A DNA stretch of 64,000 nt, taken from Oligoflexus tunisiensis (GTDB lineage Bacteria; Bdellovibrionota_B; Oligoflexia; Oligoflexales; Oligoflexaceae). A program made the position numbers and the translations under genes. Below the pieces are notes generated by a model, which made no database searches, had not been told where the DNA came from, and saw only the letters and a program-made list of their open reading frames with translations. Shown here one piece after another: positions 9,115 through 17,384 of this stretch. How positions within the stretch are numbered: the first letter of the stretch is position 1; each line of letters starts with the position of its first letter. The DNA lies in contig NZ_BDFO01000001.1 of the NCBI RefSeq assembly GCF_001748245.1, positions 6,996,346 to 7,060,345 on the forward strand, written 5' to 3'.

Positions 9115-9711
9115 TCAGGCTGGTGGGTGATAGTAAGCGCGCACCAGCTCCGTCCACTTCCTCTTCAAACTCTCCACGCCCACACTCAAAAACGATTCCG
9201 GATGAAACTGCACGCCGATGACCGGCTGCCGGCCTGTAAAATCTTCCAGTGCCTCGATTTCCTGATCCGCATTCCAGGCTGTGGCCAGCGTACCCGGCAG
9301 ATCCTTGACCACCAGGGAATTGTACCGGGCGACCTGGGCATCGGCCGGCAGTTCGTTTAAAAATTGGGAATGACCTGCGATATCAATCCTCTGAGCCGAA
9401 CCATGAAAGGGATGCCGGGCCCGCGCGATGCATCCGCCCAAAGCCAAACCCAGACACTGATGCCCGAGGCAAATGCCAAAAATCGGCACTTTACCCAACT
9501 GTTCCCGCACGATGCTCATGGTTTCCGGAAGCACCAAAGGATCCTTGGGTCCCGGGGAAAGGACGAGGGGCATGGGCTGCGCGCGCAATGCCTCAGCCAC
9601 GCCCGGGGTGTCATAAGCTTTGTAAACCAGCTCCAGCCCGGTGTCAGAAAACAGCCAGTCTATAAGATTGAAGCTAAAGCTGTCATAATGATCGAGGAAA
9701 CACACCTGCAT
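9115..9711 (-). CDS. Class I glutamine amidotransferase, PabA/TrpG type
   Basis: Releases ammonia from glutamine for an aminodeoxychorismate or anthranilate synthase partner. The 198-residue protein begins MQVCFLDHYDSFSFNL, as PabA/TrpG proteins do. The catalytic triad is C81 (GICLGHQ), H170 and E172 (VQFHPES). An AAGGACC ribosome site precedes the ATG at 9711; upstream in-frame codons would add a long unrelated N-terminus. No PabB/TrpE partner is adjacent, so PabA and TrpG cannot be told apart. Its start lies only 12 bp from the divergent start of the barrel protein gene, so each promoter must sit inside the other gene. Confidence 0.9.
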   Translation of the reverse strand: MQVCFLDHYDSFSFNLIDWLFSDTGLELVYKAYDTPGVAEALRAQPMPLVLSPGPKDPLVLPETMSIVREQLGKVPIFGICLGHQCLGLALGGCIARARHPFHGSAQRIDIAGHSQFLNELPADAQVARYNSLVVKDLPGTLATAWNADQEIEALEDFTGRQPVIGVQFHPESFLSVGVESLKRKWTELVRAYYHPPA

Positions 9712-9723
9712 GGCGAGGTCCTT

Positions 9724-10446
9724 GTGATTCGCAAAATATTGACTGGCGCGCTTGCTCTGGTCGCCCTGCCTCTTGCGGCGGCGGCCCTCGACCGTCCCGC
9801 GTATTATGACGAAGGCTGGCTGAAAATCAACCAATACAGCCCCGTGGAAGGCTTTGAGTCCCATGGCTCGTATGGCTGGCATCTGGGTGTAGGCGCCATT
9901 CAAACAGCAGGAGCCCAGGACAAGGCTGAGAATTTACCGAGCCGGACCGCTCCGACCCAGGTTCCAAGGCTTTTCCTGACCCATGGCACGCCCTGGCCTC
10001 TCGATTTTGGAGTGAGCTTCGCGCGCCTGGATGAGGGCAAGGGACGACAATTGGGAGGCCATCTGCAGTGGACGCTCTTTGAAGGTTTTCAAAAGCCCGC
10101 CCTCGCCATTCGTGTTTCACGCATGCAGACGGATGGGCTGAGTGGTCTGGAGCTTTTACAAACGGACAGTGCGATGCTGGGCCTGAGTTATGGATTTCTG
10201 CGGTATTTCAACTTCGCCTTTGGAATCGGACAGCAGCGTCATCGACTGGATATTAGACCCGTGGATGAAAACAATGCGTTTGGTCTGAGTGCCGGCTGGC
10301 GCGAACAGATTGAGAAAACCGAGAGCGTCTGGACGCTCTGCCTGAAAACTCATCTGTTCACACCCTTTGCCAGCCTTGGCATCGAGCGTGTCTACACGCA
10401 CCCCCGGCAGGCCCTGACGATCGTAAAATTATCCTACATGCTCTAG
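9724..10446 (+). CDS. Putative outer-membrane beta-barrel protein
   Basis: A 240-residue exported protein of unknown function. The N-terminus has a basic start, a hydrophobic core LTGALALVALPLAAAA and a likely signal peptidase I site before LDRPAYY. The remainder shows alternating polar and hydrophobic strands with many aromatic residues (FLRYFNFAFGIGQ), and ends with LSYML, ending in Leu rather than the usual terminal Phe. I chose the GTG at 9724, which has GAGG 6 nt upstream. An ATG at 9688 would add 12 residues and overlap the pabA start. The 3' end overlaps the convergent cphA stop by 4 bp. No homologous family recognised. Confidence 0.65.
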   Translation: MIRKILTGALALVALPLAAAALDRPAYYDEGWLKINQYSPVEGFESHGSYGWHLGVGAIQTAGAQDKAENLPSRTAPTQVPRLFLTHGTPWPLDFGVSFARLDEGKGRQLGGHLQWTLFEGFQKPALAIRVSRMQTDGLSGLELLQTDSAMLGLSYGFLRYFNFAFGIGQQRHRLDIRPVDENNAFGLSAGWREQIEKTESVWTLCLKTHLFTPFASLGIERVYTHPRQALTIVKLSYML

Positions 10447-13133
10447 ACACTCATCGGCACCTGACGCCATTCGTCGACCTCGCGTGGGCTGTCCACTTCG
10501 ATCTGGGGCAGCGGGACCTCCATCGGCACCGCACCCAGCTCGAACAAACGCTTCGTGACCGCTTCCATGTGTTCAAAGAAGACCACGATCGTTTCCCCTG
10601 GAATCATCGCGTCCAGTGCGAATTCAAGAGCCTGCAGCTCATCAAGCATGATGCGACAGTCCTTTTCCGGTGCCACACGCCTGACCGCCCGCAGCAAAAT
10701 TTCAGCCACATGTCCGGGTTCCCGTCCACGACGATCCTGATCCTCGCGCAGAATCAAGCGGTCGAATTCCCGACCTGCGGCTTCACCTGATTGTTCGATC
10801 AGGGAATTGATGCGGTCGCCCGGCACGCCCACAATACCCGTCAGGCGACTGCACCCATGCCGCGCGGCACGACCCAGGGCCGTGATGGCCGCTGGATTAT
10901 GCCCGAAATCAAGCAGTACCTGCCCGGTCCCGATTCGAAAGCAGTTCATACGTCCAGGATTGTCACGATCGCTCCGGAATTCGCGCAGGGCACTGGCGAT
11001 CACGTCGCGTTCCACTCCCTGGCTGCGGGCAACGGCAATGGCGGCCAGCACATTTTCCACCTGGAAGCCGGCCCTCCCGCCCCAGGTGCAGGGCAGATCG
11101 GCGAGAGCCACCAGACGGGCTTCATCCAATCCCGGGCCGCGGGCTTCGATGACCCAATTATGTTTGACATAATAGGCCGTTCCTCCCTGCCGCAAGTGTT
11201 GGCGAATCACGGGATTGGCGGCATCGAGCGCAAAGTACACCAAAGAACGCGGAATTTTTTGAAAGCGAGGGTGATCCTGAATTCGGATCAGATAAGGGTC
11301 CGCAGCATTCAGGACCACAGTCCCGCCGGCCTTCACGCGATCGGCAATCAGGGATTTGACATGAAGGATGTCCTCCTCGTCCTCGATGCCGTCCTGCCCA
11401 AAATGATCGCACTGGATATTGGTGATCACACCGACATCCGACCAGTCATAGGCCAGGCCTTCACGCATCAGGCCACCGCGGGCGCATTCCAAAACCGCAA
11501 GGTCCACGGTGGGATCCGACAGAACAGAACGAGCCGAGTGAGGGCCGGTGGTATCACCGCTCGCAATCTTGTCGTTGCCGATCCAGATGCCGCCCGTGGT
11601 CGTGCGTCCCACATTCAGACCCTGCTTGCAAAAGATCTGGGAAATCATGCGGCTCGTGGTGGTTTTGCCATTGGTGCCTGTCACAGCAATAATTGGGATG
11701 CGGCCCTGATGTCCCTCGGGAAACATCATGGCAACGATCGCCTGGCCGACGTCGCGTGACTTGCCCTCACTGGGAAAGAGATGCATGCGAATTCCGGGCG
11801 CCGCATTTATTTCAATGATCCCATTCTGTGCTGTCAGAGGCTGACTGATATCATCCGCAATCAGATCGATGCCACAGATATCAAGGCCAATGGTCGCAGC
11901 GGCTCGTTCGCAAATGCGCCGGGTTTGAGGATGGACCTCATCGGTGACATCACGGGCCGTGCCGCCTGTGGACAGATTATGGCTGTCCCGCATCCAGACC
12001 AGGGATCCGACCGCCGGTATGGAATCGAGTTCATAACCCTGCCGCTGCAGACAGTTGAGGGCGATCGCATCACAGATGATCTGAGTCAAAGGTTTTTCGT
12101 GCCCTTCCCCACGCAGCGGATTTTGGTTTTCGATGACCACCAGTTCCGCCACGGTATGCACGCCATCGCCGAAGACGCGGGGCGGCAGACGCTGGCTGGC
12201 CGCAACCATCTTCCCATTGATCACGAGAACCCGATAGTCATGGCCCTGAAACATTTCCTCAATCACCACGGCGGAAGCGTAATCACTGGCCGCTGTAAAG
12301 GCCTTGATCAATTCCTCGGGTGTCCGGACCTGGAGCGAAACACCCTTGCCCTGCCGCCCATCCAAAGGTTTCACGACCAAAGGACTCGTGAATTCCTTCA
12401 AGGTCTGAAGCGCCTCGTGAACCGTGCGCACCACCGTTCCTGAAGGAACGGGGAGATGCGCGTCACGCAGAAATTTTTTGGTCAGGGCTTTGTCGCAGGC
12501 GATGTCCACTGCAATCGCCCGGGTACTCCAACCCTCTGTGGCCTGGACGTATTGCCGATGCCGGCCATAACCCAGCTGCAGAAGATTGCCGTCATTGAGT
12601 CTTTGCACCGGAATGCCACGACGTTTGGCGGCATTCGCTATGGCCTGCGTGCTGGGACCCAGAGCGTAATCCTTCACGATCGCCTGGCCTTCCTGAAATT
12701 TTTCCTCGAGGGAATAACGTTCGCCCTGCAGAAGAGCCTGGACCAGGTCCACGGCCGTGCGCAGGAGAAATTCGGAAAGCTCCTCGATTTCACATTCAAT
12801 CACGACCCGATAGACACCGGGCTCACCGGCATAAACTGTCTTTCCATAGGAGGCCTCACGACCTGCAGGTCCGGACAGTTCCAGAGCCACATGCTCGATA
12901 ATATGACCGAAGTAAGTGCCTTCCTGGAGGCGTTCCACAAAACCACCGGGATGACCACGCGAACATCGATGACTATGGAGACCGGGCAGCAGCGCCAGCA
13001 AACGTTCATTGAACCCGGGACAATCCTTGCTTTCCACGTCAGTAAAGGGGCCAAGGTCCAGCTTCATGGTCATGACGGGACGATGAGTAAAAACGTTCGG
13101 ACCCCGTATGGGGAGAACCTTCAGGATATTCAT
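10443..13133 (-). CDS. cphA: Cyanophycin synthetase
   Basis: Polymerises Asp and Arg into cyanophycin (multi-L-arginyl-poly-L-aspartate), an intracellular nitrogen reserve. The 896-residue protein has the CphA layout: an N-terminal domain (about 1-160, with GHIIEHVALELS), an ATP-grasp domain (about 200-470, IEEMFQGHDYRVLVING, VKPLDGRQGKGV) and a Mur-ligase-like domain starting at VTGTNGKTTTSR (about 485-496). Length matches the family (870-900). AAGGAAG lies 4 nt before the ATG. It follows cphB by 18 bp, so synthesis and breakdown are in one operon. A primer-dependent CphA1 type is likely but cannot be proven from sequence by eye. Confidence 0.95.
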   Translation of the reverse strand: MNILKVLPIRGPNVFTHRPVMTMKLDLGPFTDVESKDCPGFNERLLALLPGLHSHRCSRGHPGGFVERLQEGTYFGHIIEHVALELSGPAGREASYGKTVYAGEPGVYRVVIECEIEELSEFLLRTAVDLVQALLQGERYSLEEKFQEGQAIVKDYALGPSTQAIANAAKRRGIPVQRLNDGNLLQLGYGRHRQYVQATEGWSTRAIAVDIACDKALTKKFLRDAHLPVPSGTVVRTVHEALQTLKEFTSPLVVKPLDGRQGKGVSLQVRTPEELIKAFTAASDYASAVVIEEMFQGHDYRVLVINGKMVAASQRLPPRVFGDGVHTVAELVVIENQNPLRGEGHEKPLTQIICDAIALNCLQRQGYELDSIPAVGSLVWMRDSHNLSTGGTARDVTDEVHPQTRRICERAAATIGLDICGIDLIADDISQPLTAQNGIIEINAAPGIRMHLFPSEGKSRDVGQAIVAMMFPEGHQGRIPIIAVTGTNGKTTTSRMISQIFCKQGLNVGRTTTGGIWIGNDKIASGDTTGPHSARSVLSDPTVDLAVLECARGGLMREGLAYDWSDVGVITNIQCDHFGQDGIEDEEDILHVKSLIADRVKAGGTVVLNAADPYLIRIQDHPRFQKIPRSLVYFALDAANPVIRQHLRQGGTAYYVKHNWVIEARGPGLDEARLVALADLPCTWGGRAGFQVENVLAAIAVARSQGVERDVIASALREFRSDRDNPGRMNCFRIGTGQVLLDFGHNPAAITALGRAARHGCSRLTGIVGVPGDRINSLIEQSGEAAGREFDRLILREDQDRRGREPGHVAEILLRAVRRVAPEKDCRIMLDELQALEFALDAMIPGETIVVFFEHMEAVTKRLFELGAVPMEVPLPQIEVDSPREVDEWRQVPMSV

Positions 13134-13151
13134 AGATCTTCCTTAGACGAT

Positions 13152-13970
13152 TCAGTTTGTTTTGCGGGGAATACGATCCCTTAGATTAAAGCCGTAACCT
13201 GGGGTCAGAATGTGGAGCTTTACGTTACAAATGGCCAGATGCTCGTGCTGGTCCAAAAGATGGACATTCGTATCTGTCACATCCGCAGCATCGATCACCG
13301 TGACCGAACCTGTGCCGATAACTTCAAATTCATGGCCGTGTACGACCAATGCTGTATTTTCATCAATACCGATTCCAAGATGGTGTGGGTATTCAGCGAT
13401 TGCCGACAGCAGGCGATTGATCCGCCCCCGCTGTGCAAAATGCTGATCGATCAGCACCCCTGGAAGAAATTCCAAACCGGCTCCCAGTCGAACCATCCCG
13501 ACCCTTGCCGTGTCATGGGCTGAGCCCTCGATAATCATGGTGGTGGACATCATGGAGGCGCCGGCGCTGGTTCCCGCCAGCACCAAACCATCTTCATGCC
13601 TAGCATGCAGAAGGGCATCAACGCGTGTGCCTCCCAGCAGCGAAGTGATTCGAAACTGATCCCCACCCGTAAAGAAAACACCGGAAGCGGACTCGATCGC
13701 TGCCAGGCTCTTCTCATGCTGAGCCTCCTCACGCGATTCGATATGAACGCATTGAACCTGATCCTCTCCGGAGTCACCCATGAGCTTTCGAAAAATCTGT
13801 GTATAATCTTCACCCACCTCGTAAGGGTGCTCGGTCGCAACAGTCATGATGACGATACGCGCGGCATCACCGCCTGCGAGGCGTATGAATTCCTTAAGGA
13901 TGACCTGTTCACCCTTCTTGTCTTCAGCACCTCCGATAACCAGAAGCGGACCTGTGTTTTGTGCAAGCAT
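13152..13970 (-). CDS. cphB: Cyanophycinase
   Basis: A serine-type exopeptidase (peptidase family S51) that cleaves cyanophycin to beta-Asp-Arg dipeptides. The 272-residue protein has the nucleophile motif GTSAG with S135, the TGGDQ block at 101-105, and GIGIDENTALVV near residue 220, all typical of CphB. A GGAAGG ribosome site stands before the ATG at 13970; the frame stays open further upstream but without a good start. It is the first gene of cphB-cphA. No signal peptide is seen, so it acts in the cytoplasm. A gene for isoaspartyl dipeptidase, needed to finish degradation, is not in the window. Confidence 0.95.
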   Translation of the reverse strand: MLAQNTGPLLVIGGAEDKKGEQVILKEFIRLAGGDAARIVIMTVATEHPYEVGEDYTQIFRKLMGDSGEDQVQCVHIESREEAQHEKSLAAIESASGVFFTGGDQFRITSLLGGTRVDALLHARHEDGLVLAGTSAGASMMSTTMIIEGSAHDTARVGMVRLGAGLEFLPGVLIDQHFAQRGRINRLLSAIAEYPHHLGIGIDENTALVVHGHEFEVIGTGSVTVIDAADVTDTNVHLLDQHEHLAICNVKLHILTPGYGFNLRDRIPRKTN

Positions 13971-14252
13971 ATTCGACCTTCCAGACCCTCGATGATGGGG
14001 TGCAGTTTGTGCAGGAATGCAATGAGTTTGCCAGGCGAATGCTGCCCGTTTCCTTGCAATCAAAACCACGTGTGTTCGAGTCCACTGAGTCCTTTGTGGA
14101 TGACTACAGGAGGCTACTGAATCGTTGTTCTGTCTATGGCTCCTGACATGAAGGGAATTTCCTCTACATAAGGAAAGTGTCGGCAGCGTTTTGGACTGTA
14201 TCTTGAATGCGGGAGGGGTCAGCAGACTCTTATCAATTTTGGAGGATTAAAT

Positions 14253-14711
14253 ATGACCGAGTTGAATCCACAGGAGACCCCACGTGGGTCTCTCACGGCC
14301 ACATCACAAAGTTCCACCGACATCCCCACCCATCTGCGTCCGGATTCCTCTGAGGACATGATTCCGCAGCCCCTGAATTCCCAGGGGATCCTGGGCGATC
14401 AATCCCTGGCGGCTGGTGAGGCCGAGACAGAGGACTTTGACGTAGCCACATCCGTGGGCGCCTCCATTAATGAAAGCATGATGATGCCCCGTGAAACTTT
14501 GGCAGCTGAACAGAGCGATCTGCGGCAAACCGCGAGCCTCAGCCAGCAGGACGACGACATGATGGCATCTGAAGAAACGATGTGGCAGAAACAGGTGAAG
14601 GTCGTGGATCAAAAGATCCGCCAGAACCCTTATGCTTACATCGCGGGAGCCCTGGGTTTGGGTCTCATGTTAGGCCGAAGCATGAGTTCCGGCCGCAGTC
14701 ATTCCGTTTGA
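14253..14711 (+). CDS. DUF883/ElaB-like membrane-anchored protein
   Basis: A 152-residue acidic protein, Ser/Gln/Glu/Met-rich and probably disordered for the first 110 residues, ending in a single C-terminal hydrophobic segment NPYAYIAGALGLGLMLGRSM. This NP-x-x-x-GxxxGxxxG anchor is typical of the ElaB/YqjD/DUF883 group, in which the C-terminus sits in the inner membrane and the soluble part can bind ribosomes in E. coli during stationary phase. The long N-terminal part does not resemble YqjD, so the family call rests on the anchor alone. GGAGG is placed well before the ATG. A strong hairpin follows the stop. Confidence 0.55.
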   Translation: MTELNPQETPRGSLTATSQSSTDIPTHLRPDSSEDMIPQPLNSQGILGDQSLAAGEAETEDFDVATSVGASINESMMMPRETLAAEQSDLRQTASLSQQDDDMMASEETMWQKQVKVVDQKIRQNPYAYIAGALGLGLMLGRSMSSGRSHSV

Positions 14712-14726
14712 ATGGAAAGCCGGAAT

Positions 14727-14749
14727 GGACCGCGGTGAGGCCGCGGTCC
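14727..14749. terminator. Two-way hairpin terminator
   Basis: A perfect 9-bp stem GGACCGCGG/CCGCGGTCC with a 5-nt loop lies between the convergent 14253-14711 gene and the hemerythrin gene ending at 14757. Short T runs are weak on both sides. It probably ends transcription in both directions. Confidence 0.6.
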
Positions 14750-14756
14750 TTTGGAA

Positions 14757-15845
14757 TCAGGCACCCCCGTGAGTGGCGGCCATATCCGAATCTTCATTGG
14801 CTGCGGAGGCGATGATTTCATCCACTCCGACATTTTCCTGAACGCGCTTCTTGGCTTCCATGAAATCCTGTGACATCGCCACGAGGACCTCCTCGCTGCT
14901 GTTTTTCTTGATCAAGGGGAAGACCTTGTTTTCCTCTTCATCCACGTGATGTTTCACCAGCTGCTGCAGGTCATCGATCTTATCCAGGAAGGCCTCGCGA
15001 TCATCGTCGAGCACATCGGTGATTTCATCGAGCAGTGTGCGAATATCCTCATGTTCCTGCCGGGCATCGATCATCTGCTGCTTCATGTCGCTGAGGTTTT
15101 GGAAGCGACTGTAGACGGTTTCCTCTTCCGCGATGGAGTGGGCGGTGAGGTCCGCTTTCAGCTGATGGAAAATACCAGCGTCTTTCTGTGGGTCTGCGTT
15201 GTCCGTGATCTCCCGAAAGAGGACCTCCACCTTGCGATGATCCATGGTCAGAATCGGCAGAACACTCATTTCATCCGCGGGCTTGGCGACCTTGCTGATG
15301 ACCATGCCGGCCACCGTGGAAACGGCATCCCTGGCACGTCCGAAGATACCTGTGACAGGCGGTTTGCCAGTGATCCATTCCACACCGGCGGTTTCCATCA
15401 ATTTGGTCAATTCCGTGACATGACGTGTGAACGTCGCATAAACGCCATCAAAGGCACCCAGCGCGATCTTGATATCAAGATCAGTGGCCTGGACGGACTT
15501 GTGCACAAGGTGGCTGCACATCATCTGGTTCTGTTTCAGAAGGATATAGGCGCCGAGCTTTTCCAAGGGAATCGCCGCTTCATTCGTCACAATGTCGCTG
15601 ACGACATCAGACAGTTGAACCGCGGCATAGCGTGGTTCCACCCGGATTCCATAGCTGCCGATGACGGTTTCCAGCATGCGAAGGTTTTTGTCATCCTCTT
15701 CCGCCATGGTACGGAGGCTTTCATGGGCTTCTGCGTCCATGAGGTTCAAGGCTTCGTTGCAGGACAATATCGTCTTTTGCCGATGCAGGATGTCAGCTAA
15801 TTCAAAACCTATAGCTTCCCGCATATCCTGTTCTGAGATTTGCAT
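14757..15845 (-). CDS. Hemerythrin HHE-domain protein with helical N-terminal domain
   Basis: A 362-residue protein. The C-terminal part (about 200-330) is a hemerythrin-like four-helix bundle with the expected ligands in MDHRKVEVLF, HSIAEEETVY, HEDIRTLLDE and HHVDEEENKVF, so it should bind a di-iron centre and oxygen, NO or redox signals. The first 190 residues form another helical region rich in acidic residues and Met, with ferritin/rubrerythrin-like character (EALNLMDAEAHESL) but no clear metal motif. The start at 15845 has a GAGGA ribosome site; upstream in-frame codons lack one. Its neighbours look stress-related (DUF883-like protein, small secreted protein). Confidence 0.8.
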   Translation of the reverse strand: MQISEQDMREAIGFELADILHRQKTILSCNEALNLMDAEAHESLRTMAEEDDKNLRMLETVIGSYGIRVEPRYAAVQLSDVVSDIVTNEAAIPLEKLGAYILLKQNQMMCSHLVHKSVQATDLDIKIALGAFDGVYATFTRHVTELTKLMETAGVEWITGKPPVTGIFGRARDAVSTVAGMVISKVAKPADEMSVLPILTMDHRKVEVLFREITDNADPQKDAGIFHQLKADLTAHSIAEEETVYSRFQNLSDMKQQMIDARQEHEDIRTLLDEITDVLDDDREAFLDKIDDLQQLVKHHVDEEENKVFPLIKKNSSEEVLVAMSQDFMEAKKRVQENVGVDEIIASAANEDSDMAATHGGA

Positions 15846-16046
15846 ATTTGATTCCTCGCGTCTGATTGTCAAAAGTTGAAAGTCCAGTCCTCTCACACTC
15901 CTTAACATCGCCGACTCCATCCTCAAATGGAATAGCAGAATTTTCCCCACAGCTTTTGCTTAATTTTATGCTGAAGGGAAAAGGATTCATGGCTTTGGAG
16001 AACAAATTGCAAGCTTCGTCCGTTACACTGAAGGAAGGAGATCCTT

Positions 16047-16466
16047 ATGAAACGTTTCCTTAAAATTCCACTCATGACAGGTTCCTTGCTTTTGGCGTTA
16101 ACACAACCGTCACTGGCTCAAACCAGCGGCAAGGACACCGAAGCACCACAGGGCGCAGGAACCCGCACCCCAGCCGGTACGGGAACAGCGACAGGAACTG
16201 ACACCAATACCAACAGGGGCACCAACCGCGATACCGCAACAGGAACCAGTGTCGGGAACCACTCGGATACAAGTGGTGGCACCACGAACACGGGCAACCG
16301 GCAGGACACGACGCGATCCGCCCGTCAATGCGCGGACAACGAAAATTACGTCCGGCAGGGGGATCGGATGGTCTGCGTTCCACGGGCCTCATCGGATCAT
16401 GAGAATTCCACCGGAACAGGCCAGGACACCATCCGTCCGGAAAGCCCAGGCACGGACAATCCTTGA
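16047..16466 (+). CDS. Secreted Thr/Gly/Asn-rich low-complexity protein
   Basis: A 139-residue protein with a clear signal peptide (MKRFLKIPLMTGSLLLALTQPSLAQ, cleavage after LAQ). The mature part is dominated by Thr, Gly, Asn, Asp and Ser in loose GT/GTNT units with no fixed register, and includes a small segment with two Cys (ARQCADNENYVRQGDRMVC) that could form one disulphide. Function unknown; such proteins are often surface-associated or disordered periplasmic proteins. GAAGGAG precedes the ATG. A strong terminator follows the stop, so it is probably monocistronic. Confidence 0.7.
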   Translation: MKRFLKIPLMTGSLLLALTQPSLAQTSGKDTEAPQGAGTRTPAGTGTATGTDTNTNRGTNRDTATGTSVGNHSDTSGGTTNTGNRQDTTRSARQCADNENYVRQGDRMVCVPRASSDHENSTGTGQDTIRPESPGTDNP

Positions 16467-16478
16467 AACAGGCTCATC

Positions 16479-16500
16479 ATCCCTCGCTCCGGCGAGGGAT
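16479..16500 (+). terminator. Intrinsic terminator after 16047-16466
   Basis: A perfect 9-bp stem ATCCCTCGC/GCGAGGGAT with a TCCG loop is followed by a pyrimidine-rich tract TCCCTTCCTTTCTTTT. It lies 12 bp after the stop codon. Confidence 0.75.
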
Positions 16501-16580
16501 TCCCTTCCTTTCTTTTCAGGTTCTGTTTAAACTGAAGGCGTTGCAAACCAGACAACTCACGTCGGGAATGGTTCCGCCTC

Positions 16581-17384
16581 ATGCCGTTTTTGAAAGAAAC
16601 TCTCTTCACAATGCTTCTGGCCAGCACGTCTTCCTTGCCTCTTGGGCAGAACATGGAGACGATCAGCGCGTTTCTTTTGGATCGAAAATTCAAGACCGAT
16701 GCGCTGGGCGAAGGACCCGGCTCAGCGGACAGCGATCCCCTCCACCGCTTGGATGCTTTTGATTGCACCACCTATGTGGAAACGGTCTGGGCCATGCATC
16801 GCACGCGACCCGGAGAGGATTGGACGCGAACGCTGCAGGACCTGCGCTATCGCGAAGGCCAGGTGCATTTCACCGAGCGCCTGCATTTTATTTCAGTGGA
16901 TTGGCTGCCTTATCATCAAAAAAGAGGTCGCGCGCAGGAGGTGACGGCGGCCCTGGGACTGCCTCTGAAGGAGTCCAGGACTCTGATTGATCGACGCGGC
17001 TGGTATCAAAAAAAGCACCCGACTCATCTTCTGGATTTTCTGAGCCGTTTTCCCAAGGTTCAACCTGAATGGGCCACGGTGAAGTATCTGACGTTTGGAG
17101 CGCTGCTGGACAGTGCGGGCGGTCTGGAGAAACTGCGGGCGGAGTTAAGGAAGGGACCCTTGCTGGCGAACTTCGTGCGACCGAACTTTGATACGGTGGC
17201 GGCGCTCGGGACGGCGATTGATATTTCCCATCAGGGATTTTTGCTCCTGCAGGATGGGAAGATCATTCTGCGGCATGCCTCACTCAGCCTGCTCAAGGTG
17301 GGGGATGAGGACTTCATGGATTACATGACGTTCTATCGTCATCACCCCACCCTTAAGGGTCTGCAGCTCGTTCGTTTACTTTAG
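16581..17384 (+). CDS. DUF1460 (NlpC/P60-like amidase) family protein
   Basis: A 267-residue protein matching the DUF1460 layout, a papain-like fold related to N-acetylmuramoyl-L-alanine amidases. FDCTTYVETVWA (about residues 60-71) supplies the nucleophile Cys, LRYREG and LHFISVDWLP follow, and ISHQGFLLLQDGKIILRHAS (about 218-237) supplies the catalytic His. It is likely to act on peptidoglycan or its fragments. The start is uncertain: the ATG at 16581 has only a weak ribosome site, and the first 25 residues look like a short signal sequence. The 3' end overlaps the convergent murG stop by 9 bp. Confidence 0.78.
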   Translation: MPFLKETLFTMLLASTSSLPLGQNMETISAFLLDRKFKTDALGEGPGSADSDPLHRLDAFDCTTYVETVWAMHRTRPGEDWTRTLQDLRYREGQVHFTERLHFISVDWLPYHQKRGRAQEVTAALGLPLKESRTLIDRRGWYQKKHPTHLLDFLSRFPKVQPEWATVKYLTFGALLDSAGGLEKLRAELRKGPLLANFVRPNFDTVAALGTAIDISHQGFLLLQDGKIILRHASLSLLKVGDEDFMDYMTFYRHHPTLKGLQLVRLL

